Below are positions 1 through 9,590 of a DNA stretch of 59,053 nucleotides, piece after piece. The notes under the pieces were generated by a model, which made no database searches, was not told the DNA's origin, and saw nothing but the letters and a program-made list of their open reading frames with translations. The first letter of the stretch is position 1, and each line of letters opens with the position of its first letter. The position numbers were made by a program, and so were the translations under genes. The DNA is from Rhodocyclaceae bacterium (lineage in GTDB: Bacteria; Pseudomonadota; Gammaproteobacteria; Burkholderiales; Rhodocyclaceae), in the NCBI GenBank assembly GCA_016791145.1, contig JAEUNJ010000201.1, positions 1 through 59,053 of the forward strand. Direction: 5' to 3'.

Positions 1-12
1 GCGGGCCTTCTT

Positions 13-744
13 CTACGCCTCGCCGAGGTACGCCGCGCGCACCCGCGGATCGGCCAGCAGGGCCTCGGCCCGGTCGGCCAGGGTGATGCGCCCGCTTTCC
101 ATCACGTAGCCGCGGCCGCAGGTTTCCAGGGCCAGGCGGGCGTTCTGCTCCACCAGCAGCACCGTGACGCCGCGGCTGGCCACGTCGCGGACCACCTCGA
201 AGACCTTCTGCACCATCAGCGGGGCCAGTCCCATGGACGGCTCGTCGAGCAGCAGCAGGCTGGGCCGGCCCATGAGGGCGCGGCCGATGGCGAGCATCTG
301 CTGCTCGCCGCCGGAGAGCGTGCCGGCCAACTGGCCGCGTCGCTCGCGCAGCCGCGGCAGCAGGCCGAAGACCTGCTCCAGGTCGGCACCGATCTCCTTG
401 TCATGGCGGTGGTAGGCCCCCATGGCCAGGTTCTCCTCCACCGTCAGGCGGGCAAAGACGCCCCGCCCCTCCGGGACGAGGGCCAGTCCATGTCCGACCA
501 GCGCATGGGGCGGTTCCGCGTCGATGCGCCGGCCCCGGTAGTGGATCTCCCCGCGCGACGGGAGCAGGCGGGCAAGGGCCTTCAGGGTCGTGGTCTTGCC
601 GGCCCCGTTGGCGCCGATGATGCAGACCATCTCGCCCTGTTCCACGGCGAGGGATATCCCCTTCACCGCAGCGATGCCACCGTAATGGACCTCCAGGTTG
701 AGGACATCCAGCAGCGGGCGGAGGGTGGTGGCGTCGTGGCTCAT
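13..744 (-). CDS. livF: Branched-chain amino acid ABC transporter, ATPase LivF
   Basis: One of two cytoplasmic ATPases that power a LivHMGF-type importer. The 243-residue length is typical of LivF. The sequence shows a Walker A motif (GANGAGKTT, about residue 44), the ABC signature LSGGEQQ (about 143) and Walker B LLLLDEPS (about 160), followed by the LivF-like pattern LVEQNARLAL. It is the last gene of the minus-strand livK-H-M-G-F run and lies 19 bp downstream of livG, so it is probably co-transcribed. The substrate cannot be read from the ATPase; branched-chain amino acids are the family default, but amides, urea or aromatic acids are possible for this transporter class. Confidence 0.95.
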   Translation of the reverse strand: MSHDATTLRPLLDVLNLEVHYGGIAAVKGISLAVEQGEMVCIIGANGAGKTTTLKALARLLPSRGEIHYRGRRIDAEPPHALVGHGLALVPEGRGVFARLTVEENLAMGAYHRHDKEIGADLEQVFGLLPRLRERRGQLAGTLSGGEQQMLAIGRALMGRPSLLLLDEPSMGLAPLMVQKVFEVVRDVASRGVTVLLVEQNARLALETCGRGYVMESGRITLADRAEALLADPRVRAAYLGEA

Positions 745-763
745 GTTCGCGGGCGGCGGCGGG

Positions 764-1525
764 TCATCCGCCCAGGTAGGCTTCGATGACCTTGGGATCC
801 CGCTGCACCTTCGCCGGCACGTCCTCGGCGATCTTCTCGCCGTAGTCCAGGACCGCCACCCGGTCGCAGAGGCCCATCACCAGCTTCACGTCGTGCTCGA
901 TCAGCAGCACCGTGATGCCATCGGATCGGATGCCTTCGATCAGCGTCCGCAATTCGGCCGTCTCCGTGGCGTTCATGCCCGCCGCCGGCTCGTCCAGGGC
1001 CAGGAGCCTCGGATCGGTGGCCATGGCCCGGGCGATCTCCAGGCGGCGCTGGTCGCCGTAGGGCAGGTTGCGGGCCAGCTCATCGGCCCGATCCTCGATG
1101 CCGACGTAATGCAGCAGTTCTTCGGCCCGGCGGCGGATTCCGGCCTCCTCCTCCCGCGTGCGCCGGTCGCGCAGCACGGCGCCCAGGACGCCGGTGCCGG
1201 TGCGCCCGTGGCGGCCCACCATCACGTTCTCCAGGGCCGTCATGTTCGCGAACAGGCGGATGTTCTGGAAGGTGCGGGCGATGCCGGCCCGCGTCACCGC
1301 CGCCGGATTGCCCAGGGGCAGTGGCTCGCCCCGCAGGCGGACCTGGCCGCCATCCTTGGGGTAGAGGCCGGTGAGCACGTTGAAGAAGGTGGTCTTGCCG
1401 GCGCCGTTGGGCCCGATGAGGCCGTAGATCTCGCCCTCCCGGATGGTCAGCGAGACATCCTTCAGGGCCTGCACCCCGCCGAAACGCTTGCTGACCGCCG
1501 CCGCCTCCAGGAGCACGCCGCTCAT
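764..1525 (-). CDS. livG: Branched-chain amino acid ABC transporter, ATPase LivG
   Basis: Second ATPase of the importer, 253 residues. The open frame continues 40 codons upstream, but that part reads through the intergenic repeat. The start was therefore placed at the ATG giving MSGVLLEAAAVSKRFGG, where family homology begins. Walker A (GPNGAGKTT), signature (LPYGDQRRLEIARA, the divergent LivG form of LSGGQ) and Walker B (LLALDEPAAGMN) are visible. The MNATE segment after Walker B is characteristic of LivG. It is separated from livM by 217 bp containing a direct repeat. Confidence 0.95.
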   Translation of the reverse strand: MSGVLLEAAAVSKRFGGVQALKDVSLTIREGEIYGLIGPNGAGKTTFFNVLTGLYPKDGGQVRLRGEPLPLGNPAAVTRAGIARTFQNIRLFANMTALENVMVGRHGRTGTGVLGAVLRDRRTREEEAGIRRRAEELLHYVGIEDRADELARNLPYGDQRRLEIARAMATDPRLLALDEPAAGMNATETAELRTLIEGIRSDGITVLLIEHDVKLVMGLCDRVAVLDYGEKIAEDVPAKVQRDPKVIEAYLGG

Positions 1526-1554
1526 CGGTCCCCCCTCCCCCCATCCCCCTCCCA

Positions 1555-1742
1555 GGAGGGGGTGACGGCGGTTCGCCGCGGCGCGGCTCCGGGGCTCTGG
1601 CTGCGCCCCTCCGGGCGGCCGCGCGGGGCGCTGGAAGATCCCCACCCCCCGGCCCCCTCCCCGCGGGAGGGGGTGACGGCGGTTCGCCGCGGCGCGGCTC
1701 CGGGGCTCTGGCTGCGCCCCTCCGGGCGGCCGCGCGGGGCGC

Positions 1743-1743
<1 letters not shown>
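1555..1743. repeat. Pair of 78-bp direct repeats between livM and livG
   Basis: The stretch 1555-1632 recurs at 1666-1743 with a constant offset of 111 bp and no mismatch that I can see; the second copy ends at the livM stop codon. Each copy is preceded by a C-run facing a G-run (CCCCCTCCC...GGAGGGGG), which can fold as a short hairpin. The sequence is non-coding and sits inside an operon. It resembles the dispersed extragenic elements common in GC-rich betaproteobacteria. A role in mRNA stability or differential expression within the operon is only a guess. Confidence 0.85.
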
Positions 1744-2798
<1,055 letters not shown>

Positions 2799-2818
2799 GC
2801 GCCCGCCATCGCAACGCA

Positions 2819-2948
2819 GTCCCGCCGCCGGGCCGCCCCAAGGCGGGACGGCACGCCGCCGCAGGCGGCATCCCCGCGAACGTTTCCAATCCGCGCCCCG
2901 TAACCCGCGAGCGCAGCGAGGTGGCGGGCTCCCCTCCGCGAGGAGGGG
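2819..2948. other. Cluster of three small inverted repeats between livH and livM
   Basis: Three perfect short hairpins follow one another in the 169-bp gap: 2819-2826 with 2842-2849 (GTCCCGCC/GGCGGGAC), 2855-2860 with 2864-2869 (GCCGCC/GGCGGC), and 2931-2937 with 2942-2948 (CCCCTCC/GGAGGGG). The last has the look of a widespread extragenic palindrome of GC-rich proteobacteria. None has a T-tract, so a classical terminator is unlikely. Attenuation or mRNA protection between operon genes is possible. Confidence 0.6.
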
Positions 2949-2967
2949 TTGGGGGAGGTGGGCCTGT

Positions 2968-3891
2968 TCACGCCCGCTCCGCTACCTTCTCGCCCATCAG
3001 GCCCGAGGGCCGGAAGATGAGCACGACGATCAGAACGAAGAAGGCGAATACGTCCTGGTAATGGGACCCGAGCACGCCTCCGGTCAGGTCGCCGATGTAG
3101 CCGGCGCCCAGGGCCTCGATGATGCCGAGCAGCACGCCGCCCACCATGGCCCCCGCCAGGTTTCCAATGCCGCCGAGGACCGCCGCGGTGAAGGCCTTGA
3201 GGCCGAGGATGAAACCCATGTGGTAGTGGGCAATGCCGTAGTTGGCCGACACCAGCACGCCGGCCAGGGCCGCCAGGGCCGAGCCGATGACGAAGGTGAG
3301 CGCGATGATCCGGTTGGCATCGACCCCCATCAGCGCGGCCACCGTCGGGTTCTCCGCCGTCGCGCGCATGGCACGACCCATGCGGGTCCGGTTCACCAGC
3401 AGCATCAGGCCGCTCATGGTCAGGGCCGCGACGACGATGATCAGGATCTGGACTTCGGTGATCTGGGCCCCGAGAACCTCGTGGTTGGCCGACGGCAGCA
3501 GCGCCGGCACGGAATGGTAGTTGCGGCCCCAGACCAGCATCGCCACCTGCTGCAGCACGATGGAAACGCCGATGGCGGTGATCAGCGGCGCCAGCCGGGG
3601 CGCGTTGCGCAGGCGCCGGTAGGCGACGCGCTCGATGGTGAAGCCCAGGGCCATGCACACCAGGGCGGCCGCCAGCAATGCCAATAGCACCGCCAGCGGG
3701 CCCGGAACGCCGGCGGCCGCCAGGGGCTTCATGACCGCCAGGGCCGTCAGGGCCCCGATCATGACGACTTCGCCGTGGGCGAAGTTGATCAGCCCCAGGA
3801 TGCCGTAGACCATCGTGTAACCGAGGGCCACCAGGGCATAGATGCTGCCCAGGGTGAGCCCGTTGAAGACCTGCTGGAGCAGGATGTCCAT
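2968..3891 (-). CDS. livH: Branched-chain amino acid ABC transporter, permease LivH
   Basis: Inner-membrane permease of 307 residues with about eight hydrophobic segments. The N-terminal pattern LLQQVFNGLTLGSIYALVALG followed by YTMVYGILGLINFAHGEV is diagnostic of LivH. The MGRAMRATAENP coupling-loop motif and the late IGNLAGAMVGGVLLG motif are also present. It follows the binding-protein gene by 72 bp in the same operon. Confidence 0.95.
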   Translation of the reverse strand: MDILLQQVFNGLTLGSIYALVALGYTMVYGILGLINFAHGEVVMIGALTALAVMKPLAAAGVPGPLAVLLALLAAALVCMALGFTIERVAYRRLRNAPRLAPLITAIGVSIVLQQVAMLVWGRNYHSVPALLPSANHEVLGAQITEVQILIIVVAALTMSGLMLLVNRTRMGRAMRATAENPTVAALMGVDANRIIALTFVIGSALAALAGVLVSANYGIAHYHMGFILGLKAFTAAVLGGIGNLAGAMVGGVLLGIIEALGAGYIGDLTGGVLGSHYQDVFAFFVLIVVLIFRPSGLMGEKVAERA

Positions 3892-3963
3892 GACGGCCTA
3901 TCGGGGATGCAGACACGGAAACGGCACCGCGAGGGTGCCGTTTCCTGGGGTGCCCGGCCGGGC

Positions 3964-5331
3964 CTACTTCTTCTCGGCGGGGGCCGCCGGCGCCGCCGGA
4001 GCCGGCGCGCCCGCCATGCCCGACATGCCACTCATCCCACCCATACCGGACATGCCCGACATGCCACTCATCCCACCCATGCCGGACATGCCCGACATGC
4101 CGCTCATGCCGCCCATGCCGGCTGGCTGGGCGGGCGCCGCCGGGGCGCCGCCGATGGTTTCCAGGGCCTCCCACTTGCCGCCCTTGGCCACGTAGAGGGT
4201 GATGGCGCCGTCCTTGATGTCGCCCTTCTCGTCGAAGGTGATGCGGGTGGTGACGCCGGGGAAGTCCGTCTTCGGCAGTTCGGCGATGATCTTCGCCGAT
4301 TCGGCCGACTGGGCACGTTTGACGGCCTCGACCACCACCATCACGGCGTCATAGGCGTAGGGCGCGTAAAGCTGGATGTCCAGGTTGAACTTGGCCTTGT
4401 AGCGCTCGACGAACTTCGGCCCGCCCGGCATCTTGTCCAGGGGCACGCCGGGCAGCGAGCAGTAGTGGCCCTCGGCGGCATCCCCGGCATTCTTGACGAA
4501 CTCGGTGGTGCAGCCGCCGTCGCCCATCAGCAGCTTCGCCTTGATGCCGAGCTTCTTCATCTGCATCGCCATCGGCGCGGCCTGGGGGTCCATGCCGCCG
4601 TAGAAGACCAGGTCCGGCTTCTTGCCCTTGATCTTGGTGAGGATGGCGGCGAAATCCACGGCCTTGTCGTCCGTGTGTTCCTCGGCCACCACCTTCACGC
4701 CGGCCGCCGTGGCCGCGGCCTTGAACTGGGTCGCGAGGCCCTCGCCATACTGGGTCTTGTCATCGATGACGGCGACCGTCTTGGCCTTCAGGTTGTGGCC
4801 GGCGTAGTCGCCGAGCACCTTGCCCTGCTGTTCGTCGTTGGCCATGACCCGGAAGGCGGTCTTGAAGCCCTGTTTCGTGTAGTCGGGGTTGGTGGCGGAG
4901 GGCGACACCTGGGGAATGCCGGCATCCGAGTAGATCTTGGAGGCCGGGATGGTGGTGCCGGAGTTCAGGTGGCCGATGACGGCATTCACCTTCGCATCCA
5001 CGAACTTCTGCGCCACCAGCGTGCCCTGCTTGGGATCGGCCTGGTCGTCCTCGCCCATCAGTTCGAATTTCACGTCGCGGCCGCCGACCTTGATCTTGGC
5101 GGCGTTCGCGTCCTCCACCGCCAGCGCCGCGCCGTTTTCGTTGTCCTTGCCGATGTGGGCCTGGGGGCCGGTCAGCGGCGCCGAATGGCCCAGCTTGACG
5201 ACCAGCGGCGGCGGGGGCGGCGGCGGGGCGGCGGCCTGGGGCGGCGGCGGGGGCGGCTCCTCCTTGCCGCAACCCATCACGGCAACGGCGGCGAGGACGG
5301 ACAGGGACAGGACGCGAACGGGGACATTCAT
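3964..5331 (-). CDS. livK: Branched-chain amino acid-type substrate-binding lipoprotein with Met-rich tail
   Basis: Type I periplasmic binding protein (Leu/Ile/Val family), first gene of the importer operon, 455 residues. The start chosen gives a signal peptide ending in VMGC, a plausible lipobox, so the mature protein is probably anchored by its cysteine. A proline-rich linker (two runs of 6-7 Pro) follows, then the binding fold from about VVKLGHSAPLTG onward. The last 50 or so residues are not part of the normal fold: three near-identical blocks of GGMSGMSGMSGM followed by an Ala/Pro tail ending in EKK. Met-x-x-Met spacing resembles known copper-binding methionine motifs, but no function is established. 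An in-frame extension upstream of the chosen ATG lacks a signal peptide and was rejected. Confidence 0.93.
   Translation of the reverse strand: MNVPVRVLSLSVLAAVAVMGCGKEEPPPPPPQAAAPPPPPPPLVVKLGHSAPLTGPQAHIGKDNENGAALAVEDANAAKIKVGGRDVKFELMGEDDQADPKQGTLVAQKFVDAKVNAVIGHLNSGTTIPASKIYSDAGIPQVSPSATNPDYTKQGFKTAFRVMANDEQQGKVLGDYAGHNLKAKTVAVIDDKTQYGEGLATQFKAAATAAGVKVVAEEHTDDKAVDFAAILTKIKGKKPDLVFYGGMDPQAAPMAMQMKKLGIKAKLLMGDGGCTTEFVKNAGDAAEGHYCSLPGVPLDKMPGGPKFVERYKAKFNLDIQLYAPYAYDAVMVVVEAVKRAQSAESAKIIAELPKTDFPGVTTRITFDEKGDIKDGAITLYVAKGGKWEALETIGGAPAAPAQPAGMGGMSGMSGMSGMGGMSGMSGMSGMGGMSGMSGMAGAPAPAAPAAPAEKK
4015..4119 (-). repeat. 36-bp minisatellite encoding GGMSGMSGMSGM blocks
   Basis: In-frame tandem repeat within livK: about three units of 36 bp, each encoding 12 residues, with only scattered third-position differences. 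The unit itself is built from shorter ATG-containing 9-bp sub-repeats, so length variation between strains by slippage is plausible. Confidence 0.9.
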
Positions 5332-5434
5332 CGGGAGCTTCTCCGGGCGGGTGGTCGGGCGGGAAAAATCGTCGGGGATTCTGCTTGCGGTCCCCCCCCT
5401 TGTCAATAACGGCGGTGGCGACCACACACCGAAC

Positions 5435-5470
5435 GCACAAAACAAAACCGGCCCACGCAGGGGCCGGTTT
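5435..5470 (-). terminator. Rho-independent terminator after cytochrome c gene
   Basis: Perfect 10-bp inverted repeat, 5445-5454 with 5461-5470 and a 6-nt loop. Read on the minus strand it is followed by a T-rich tail (TTTTGTTTTG). It lies 22 bp past the stop codon of the cytochrome c gene and separates it from the liv operon. Confidence 0.8.
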
Positions 5471-5491
5471 CGGGAGCCTCGTCGGGAAGGC

Positions 5492-5800
5492 TCACTTCAT
5501 CGACAGGACCCACTTGACCAGGGTCTTCACGTCGTCCGGCTTGACGGCGGCGTTGGGGGGCATCGGGACCTGGCCCCAGTTGCCCTTGCCGCCCTTGCTG
5601 ACCTTCTCGGCCAGCATGGCCTCGGCGTCCTTCTGGCCGGCGTACTTCTTGGCGACTTCCTTGTAGGCGGGGCCGACGAGCTTCTTGTCCACGGCGTGGC
5701 AGGCCATGCAGCCGCTCTTCTTGGCCAGGTCCTCGTTGGCCATGGCATTGGTGGCGACCAGGGCGGCGCCGGCGATCAGGGTGGCAACGACAGCTTTCAT
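5492..5800 (-). CDS. Class I cytochrome c (c551/c5-like)
   Basis: Small periplasmic electron carrier, 102 residues. It has an N-terminal Sec signal peptide (MKAVVATLIAGAALVATNAMA), a haem-attachment motif CMACH (about residue 31) and a downstream VPMPPN, whose Met is the expected axial ligand. Size and spacing match cytochrome c551/c-552 proteins that donate electrons to nitrite reductase or terminal oxidases. No reductase gene is adjacent, so the partner is unknown. It is a single-gene unit with its own terminator. Confidence 0.92.
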   Translation of the reverse strand: MKAVVATLIAGAALVATNAMANEDLAKKSGCMACHAVDKKLVGPAYKEVAKKYAGQKDAEAMLAEKVSKGGKGNWGQVPMPPNAAVKPDDVKTLVKWVLSMK

Positions 5801-5855
5801 CTTTTTCCTCGCTAGGTGTGTTAGGGGGCGGAACAGACCGGCAGTCTAGCCGAAT

Positions 5856-7862
5856 TCACTCCGCCCGCAAATGCCGCTCCAGTTCGTCGAACCCTGCGGC
5901 GGGGGCAAGGCAAGTAACGCCGCGGCAGACCCAGGCGTTGACACGGTCCGTCTCCGGCTTCGCCAGCGCGGGCGGCAGATCGGCGACGCCGTTGGGCAGC
6001 GGCACCACCAGCTGGCCGGGGTGCGGCCGCGGGGCGAGCCGCGCCGTCCAGTCCGCCACTTCCCCGGTCGGCCCCCGCAGGATCACCAGCGTCGGCGGCG
6101 CGAGGGCCTCCTCCAGGGCCTCGCAGAGGCTGGACCAGCCGCCGCCGCGGGCCATGGCGGGCTGGAAGGCGGACACGGCGCGCCGGGCCGCCGCCAGGTA
6201 GCGGGGCTCGCCGAGCAGGTGGCCCAGGCGCTGCAAGGCGGTCGCGGCGATGCCGTTGCCCGAGGGCGTCGCGTTGTCGTGGCCGGGCCTGGGGCGCTGG
6301 ATCAATACCTCGTGGTCGTGACGCGTAAAGAAGAAGCCGCCGCGTCCGGTGTCCTCGAAATCCGCCAGCAAGGCCTCGGCGAGGTCCCGGGCGAAGGCCA
6401 GGTCTTCGGGCCGATACCTGCATTGCAGCAGTTCCAGGAGCGCCGCGAGCAGGAAGGCATGGTCGTCCAGGTAGCCGTTCAGGTGGGCCCGGCCGTCCTT
6501 GCTGGTGGCCAGCAGCCGACCGTCCCGCCAATGGACGGCGCGCAGGAAGTCCACCGCCCGGAACGCCGAGGCCACCCAGTCGGGCCGGTCGAGCAGGCGG
6601 CCGGCGCGGGCCATGCCGGCGATCATCAGCGCATTCCAGGACGTGAGAATCTTGTCGTCGAGGCCCGGCCGGACGCGGCCTTCCCGGGCTGCGAAGAGCC
6701 TGGCACGGGCCGAATCGAGCAGCCCCATCTCGTCCTCGGGGGGGTGCGCCGCCAGCTTGAGGTGCCAATGCCGGCCCTCGAAATTCGGCGCCTCGTCGAG
6801 CCCCCAGGCCCGCCGCGCCACGGCCCACTGGTCCGCCGCAAGCAGGCGCCGCACCTCGTCCCGGTCCCAGACGTAGTAGCGGCCCTCCTCGCCTTCCGAG
6901 TCCGCGTCCAGCGACGAATGGTAGCCGCCGGCAGGCGACTGCATCTCGCGCATCGTCCAGGCGGCGATGCCCTCGGCCGCCCGGCGCAGGAAGCCGTCCT
7001 CCGTGGCGGCGGCCGTCTCGGCGTAGAGGGCGAGGAGCGGCCCGTTGTCGTAGAGCATCTTCTCGAAATGGGGAATTTCCCAGCGCTCGTCCACGCTGTA
7101 GCGGCAGAAGCCGCCGCCCAGGTGGTCCTGGATTCCGCCTTCGGCCATCCGCGTCAGGGTGGTCAGCACGATGCCCCGGGCCGCCTCGTCCCCCTCGGCG
7201 ACGGCGCGGCGCCAGAGCAGGGCCATATCCGTCGGATGGGGAAACTTCGGGGCCCCGCCGAAGCCGCCCCAGCGAGCATCGAAACTGCGCACGAGGACTT
7301 CCCGGGCGGCGCCCAGGGGCCGCGCATCCGGTTCCGCCGCCGCAGCGCCGGCCGACGCTTCGAGGCTTGCCAGGGCCTCCCGCAGCGACCGGTTCTGGTC
7401 CTCCACGTCGGCCCGGCGGTCGCGAAAGGCGGCGGCCACCTGCTCGCAAAGGCCGGCGAAGCCCGGCAGCCCGTAGCGCGACCACTTGGGGAAGTAGGTG
7501 CCGCCGAAAAAGGGGGTGCCGTCCGGCGTCAGGAACATGGTCAGGGGCCAGCCGCCGGGCCGCTGCTGCAGGATCTGGTGCGCCGTCTGGTAGATCTGGT
7601 CCAGGTCCGGCCGCTCCTCCCGGTCCACCTTGATATTCACGAACAGGCGGTTCATCACCGCGGCCACGGCCTCGTCCTCGAAGGACTCGTGGGCCATCAC
7701 GTGGCACCAGTGGCAGGCGGAATAACCGATGGAGAGCAGGATGGGCCGGTCCCCGGTCCGCGCCAGGGTGAGCGCTTCCTCGCCCCAGGGAAACCAGTCA
7801 ACGGGGTTGTCGGCGTGCTGGCGCAGATATGGGGAGGTTTCGGCGGCAAGGCGGTTGGGCAT
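5856..7862 (-). CDS. Thioredoxin-domain DUF255 protein (YyaL/SSP411 family)
   Basis: A 668-residue cytoplasmic protein. The N-terminal DUF255 thioredoxin-like domain starts with the conserved [21 protein letters not shown] and contains the CHWCH motif plus [11 protein letters not shown]. The remaining roughly 500 residues form the alpha/alpha-toroid (six-hairpin glycosidase-like) part, with [20 protein letters not shown] and FEKMLYDN motifs. The biochemical role is poorly defined in bacteria. The start was set at the ATG directly before NRLAAETS; an upstream in-frame ATG adds 17 residues without homology. Confidence 0.92.
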   Translation of the reverse strand: MPNRLAAETSPYLRQHADNPVDWFPWGEEALTLARTGDRPILLSIGYSACHWCHVMAHESFEDEAVAAVMNRLFVNIKVDREERPDLDQIYQTAHQILQQRPGGWPLTMFLTPDGTPFFGGTYFPKWSRYGLPGFAGLCEQVAAAFRDRRADVEDQNRSLREALASLEASAGAAAAEPDARPLGAAREVLVRSFDARWGGFGGAPKFPHPTDMALLWRRAVAEGDEAARGIVLTTLTRMAEGGIQDHLGGGFCRYSVDERWEIPHFEKMLYDNGPLLALYAETAAATEDGFLRRAAEGIAAWTMREMQSPAGGYHSSLDADSEGEEGRYYVWDRDEVRRLLAADQWAVARRAWGLDEAPNFEGRHWHLKLAAHPPEDEMGLLDSARARLFAAREGRVRPGLDDKILTSWNALMIAGMARAGRLLDRPDWVASAFRAVDFLRAVHWRDGRLLATSKDGRAHLNGYLDDHAFLLAALLELLQCRYRPEDLAFARDLAEALLADFEDTGRGGFFFTRHDHEVLIQRPRPGHDNATPSGNGIAATALQRLGHLLGEPRYLAAARRAVSAFQPAMARGGGWSSLCEALEEALAPPTLVILRGPTGEVADWTARLAPRPHPGQLVVPLPNGVADLPPALAKPETDRVNAWVCRGVTCLAPAAGFDELERHLRAE

Positions 7863-7962
7863 GGCGTGACTCGGGTCCGGAGCAGCCAGCCATTCTCCCG
7901 GCTCCCGCGCCACGTTCGCAACAGGGACATCCGGATGCCCGTGTTTCGCCGGGACCGACCCC

Positions 7963-8871
7963 TCATGCCCGACGCATTCCGCCCGGCAGCGCCTCCGCCA
8001 GCATGTCCAGGAAGGCCCGGGTCTTGGCGGGCATCAGGCGGCGGCCCGGGAAGACGGCCCAGGCCGGCGCCGCGGGCAGGCACCACTCCGGCAGGATGCG
8101 CACCAGTTCGCCCCGGGCGACCAGGGGCGCCGCGTAGTGGTCCGGCACGGCGGTGATGCCGCTGCCGCGGCGAGCGAGCACCACCAGCAGGTCGGGGGAG
8201 TTGGCGGCGATCCGGGCCTTGGGACGAAACTCGATGCGGACCTTGCCCCTGGTCAGTGACCACTCCCTGACCTTCCCGGCCCCCCCGATGCAAAGGGTCG
8301 CGTGCTGTTCCAAGTCGGCGGGAGTCGCGGGAAGCCCGTGGCGGGCCGCATAGGCCGGCGATGCGTAGAGCCCGGCCGAGAAGGTGGCGATCCGCCGGGC
8401 CGCCAGGCTCGCATCGTCCGGCAGGTCACCCATGCGGATCGCAAGGTCGAAGTTCTCCGCCAGCAGGTCCACCCGGCGCGGCGACAGGTCCAGGTCCAGG
8501 GAGACGGCGGGGAAGCGTTCCGAAAACCGGGCGAGCAGGTCGGCCAGGACCAGGTTGGCGAAGTCGCCGGGCATGGACACGCGCAGGCGGCCCCGGGGCT
8601 CGGCCTGCCGGTGCTGGGCCAGGGCCTCGGCCGCCGCCACCTCGTCGGCCACCTGCCGGGCGTGGTCCAGCAGGGCCTGGCCGAACTCCGTCAGCGACAG
8701 CCGGCGTGTGGTGCGCAACAGCAGTCGCTCGCCGAGCCGCCCCTCCAGCAGGGCCACGCGCCGGGAAACGGTGGATTTGGGCAGGCCGACCCGCTCCGCC
8801 GCCCGGCTGAAACTGCCGGCCTCGGCGATGCGGGCGAAGAGCAGCAGGTCGTTCGCGTCCAATTGTTCCAT
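7963..8871 (-). CDS. LysR-family transcriptional regulator
   Basis: A 302-residue DNA-binding regulator. The N-terminal winged helix-turn-helix ([40 protein letters not shown]) is typical of the subgroup related to YhaJ/DsdC-like and quinone or azo stress regulators. A substrate-binding LysR effector domain follows from about residue 92. It is divergent from the azoreductase-pirin pair across 92 bp, and LysR regulators usually control the divergent gene, so azoR is the probable target. The effector is unknown; quinones or electrophiles are plausible given the neighbours. Confidence 0.93.
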   Translation of the reverse strand: MEQLDANDLLLFARIAEAGSFSRAAERVGLPKSTVSRRVALLEGRLGERLLLRTTRRLSLTEFGQALLDHARQVADEVAAAEALAQHRQAEPRGRLRVSMPGDFANLVLADLLARFSERFPAVSLDLDLSPRRVDLLAENFDLAIRMGDLPDDASLAARRIATFSAGLYASPAYAARHGLPATPADLEQHATLCIGGAGKVREWSLTRGKVRIEFRPKARIAANSPDLLVVLARRGSGITAVPDHYAAPLVARGELVRILPEWCLPAAPAWAVFPGRRLMPAKTRAFLDMLAEALPGGMRRA

Positions 8872-8963
8872 TTACGGAACGATGTTATCCGTTTCTTACT
8901 CTTCCTGCCACGAATGGCAAGCATTACATTGCCAATACCCGATCAACGTACACGGAGAACGCC
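8872..8963. promoter_or_regulatory. Divergent lysR/azoR promoter region with two dyads
   Basis: Two inverted repeats stand out in this 92-bp gap, which is lower in GC than its surroundings. One is ACGGA (8874-8878) with TCCGT (8888-8892), next to the lysR start codon. The other is TGGCAA (8915-8920) with TTGCCA (8929-8934), 30 bp before azoR. Either could be the LysR operator; the first sits where autorepression would act. A GGAGAAC ribosome site precedes azoR. Confidence 0.55.
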
Positions 8964-9563
8964 ATGAACATCCTGCAGATCAACTCCAGCGCCCGCAGCG
9001 CCGGCTCCCATTCCACCACCCTGGCCGACGCCATTGCCGCCCGCAACCAGGCCGCCCACCCGGGCGCCTCGCTGACGGTCCGCGACCTGGCCGCCAAGCC
9101 CCACCCGGCCCTGGACGAGGCGGCGCTCTCGGCCTTGTTCACGCCGGAGACCCAGCGCAGTGCCGAGCAGGCCGCCCGGGTGGCCCTCGACGACGCGCTG
9201 ATCGCCGAAGTCCAGGCGGCCGACGTGCTCATCCTCGGCGTGCCCATGTACAACTTCGGCGTCAGCACCCAGCTCAAGAACTGGATCGACGCCATCTCCC
9301 GGGCCCGGGTGACCTTCCGCTACACGGAAAACGGTCCCGAGGGCCTGCTGACGGGCAAGACGGTTTATGTGGCGCTGGCCCGGGGCGGCATCCACCGGGA
9401 CCAGGCCTCGGACACCGTGGTGCCCTACCTGCGGACCGTCCTGGGCTTCCTGGGCATGAGCGACCTGCGCTTCGTCTATGCTGAGGGCCTCGGCATGGGT
9501 CCGGAGGCGGAGCGGCAGGGCCTGGCCGGCGCCCGGGCGGAGATCGACGCCCTGTTCGCCTGA
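8964..9563 (+). CDS. azoR: FMN-dependent NADH-azoreductase / quinone reductase
   Basis: A flavodoxin-fold oxidoreductase of 199 residues that reduces azo compounds and quinones by two-electron transfer from NAD(P)H. The N-terminus [17 protein letters not shown] is the FMN phosphate-binding loop, and [17 protein letters not shown] is the AzoR signature around residue 93. The C-terminal [10 protein letters not shown] is also conserved. It is followed by a pirin gene 27 bp downstream, an arrangement common in proteobacterial electrophile-response loci. Confidence 0.95.
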   Translation: MNILQINSSARSAGSHSTTLADAIAARNQAAHPGASLTVRDLAAKPHPALDEAALSALFTPETQRSAEQAARVALDDALIAEVQAADVLILGVPMYNFGVSTQLKNWIDAISRARVTFRYTENGPEGLLTGKTVYVALARGGIHRDQASDTVVPYLRTVLGFLGMSDLRFVYAEGLGMGPEAERQGLAGARAEIDALFA

Positions 9564-9590
9564 ATCGACACCATCCCCTGGAGAGCGGAA

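Noticed and set aside
1526..1645. Longer LivG N-terminus
   Set aside because: The 40 extra residues are translated from the intergenic direct repeat.
4015..4119. CRISPR-like array
   Set aside because: The repeats are directly tandem and in frame within livK, without unique spacers.
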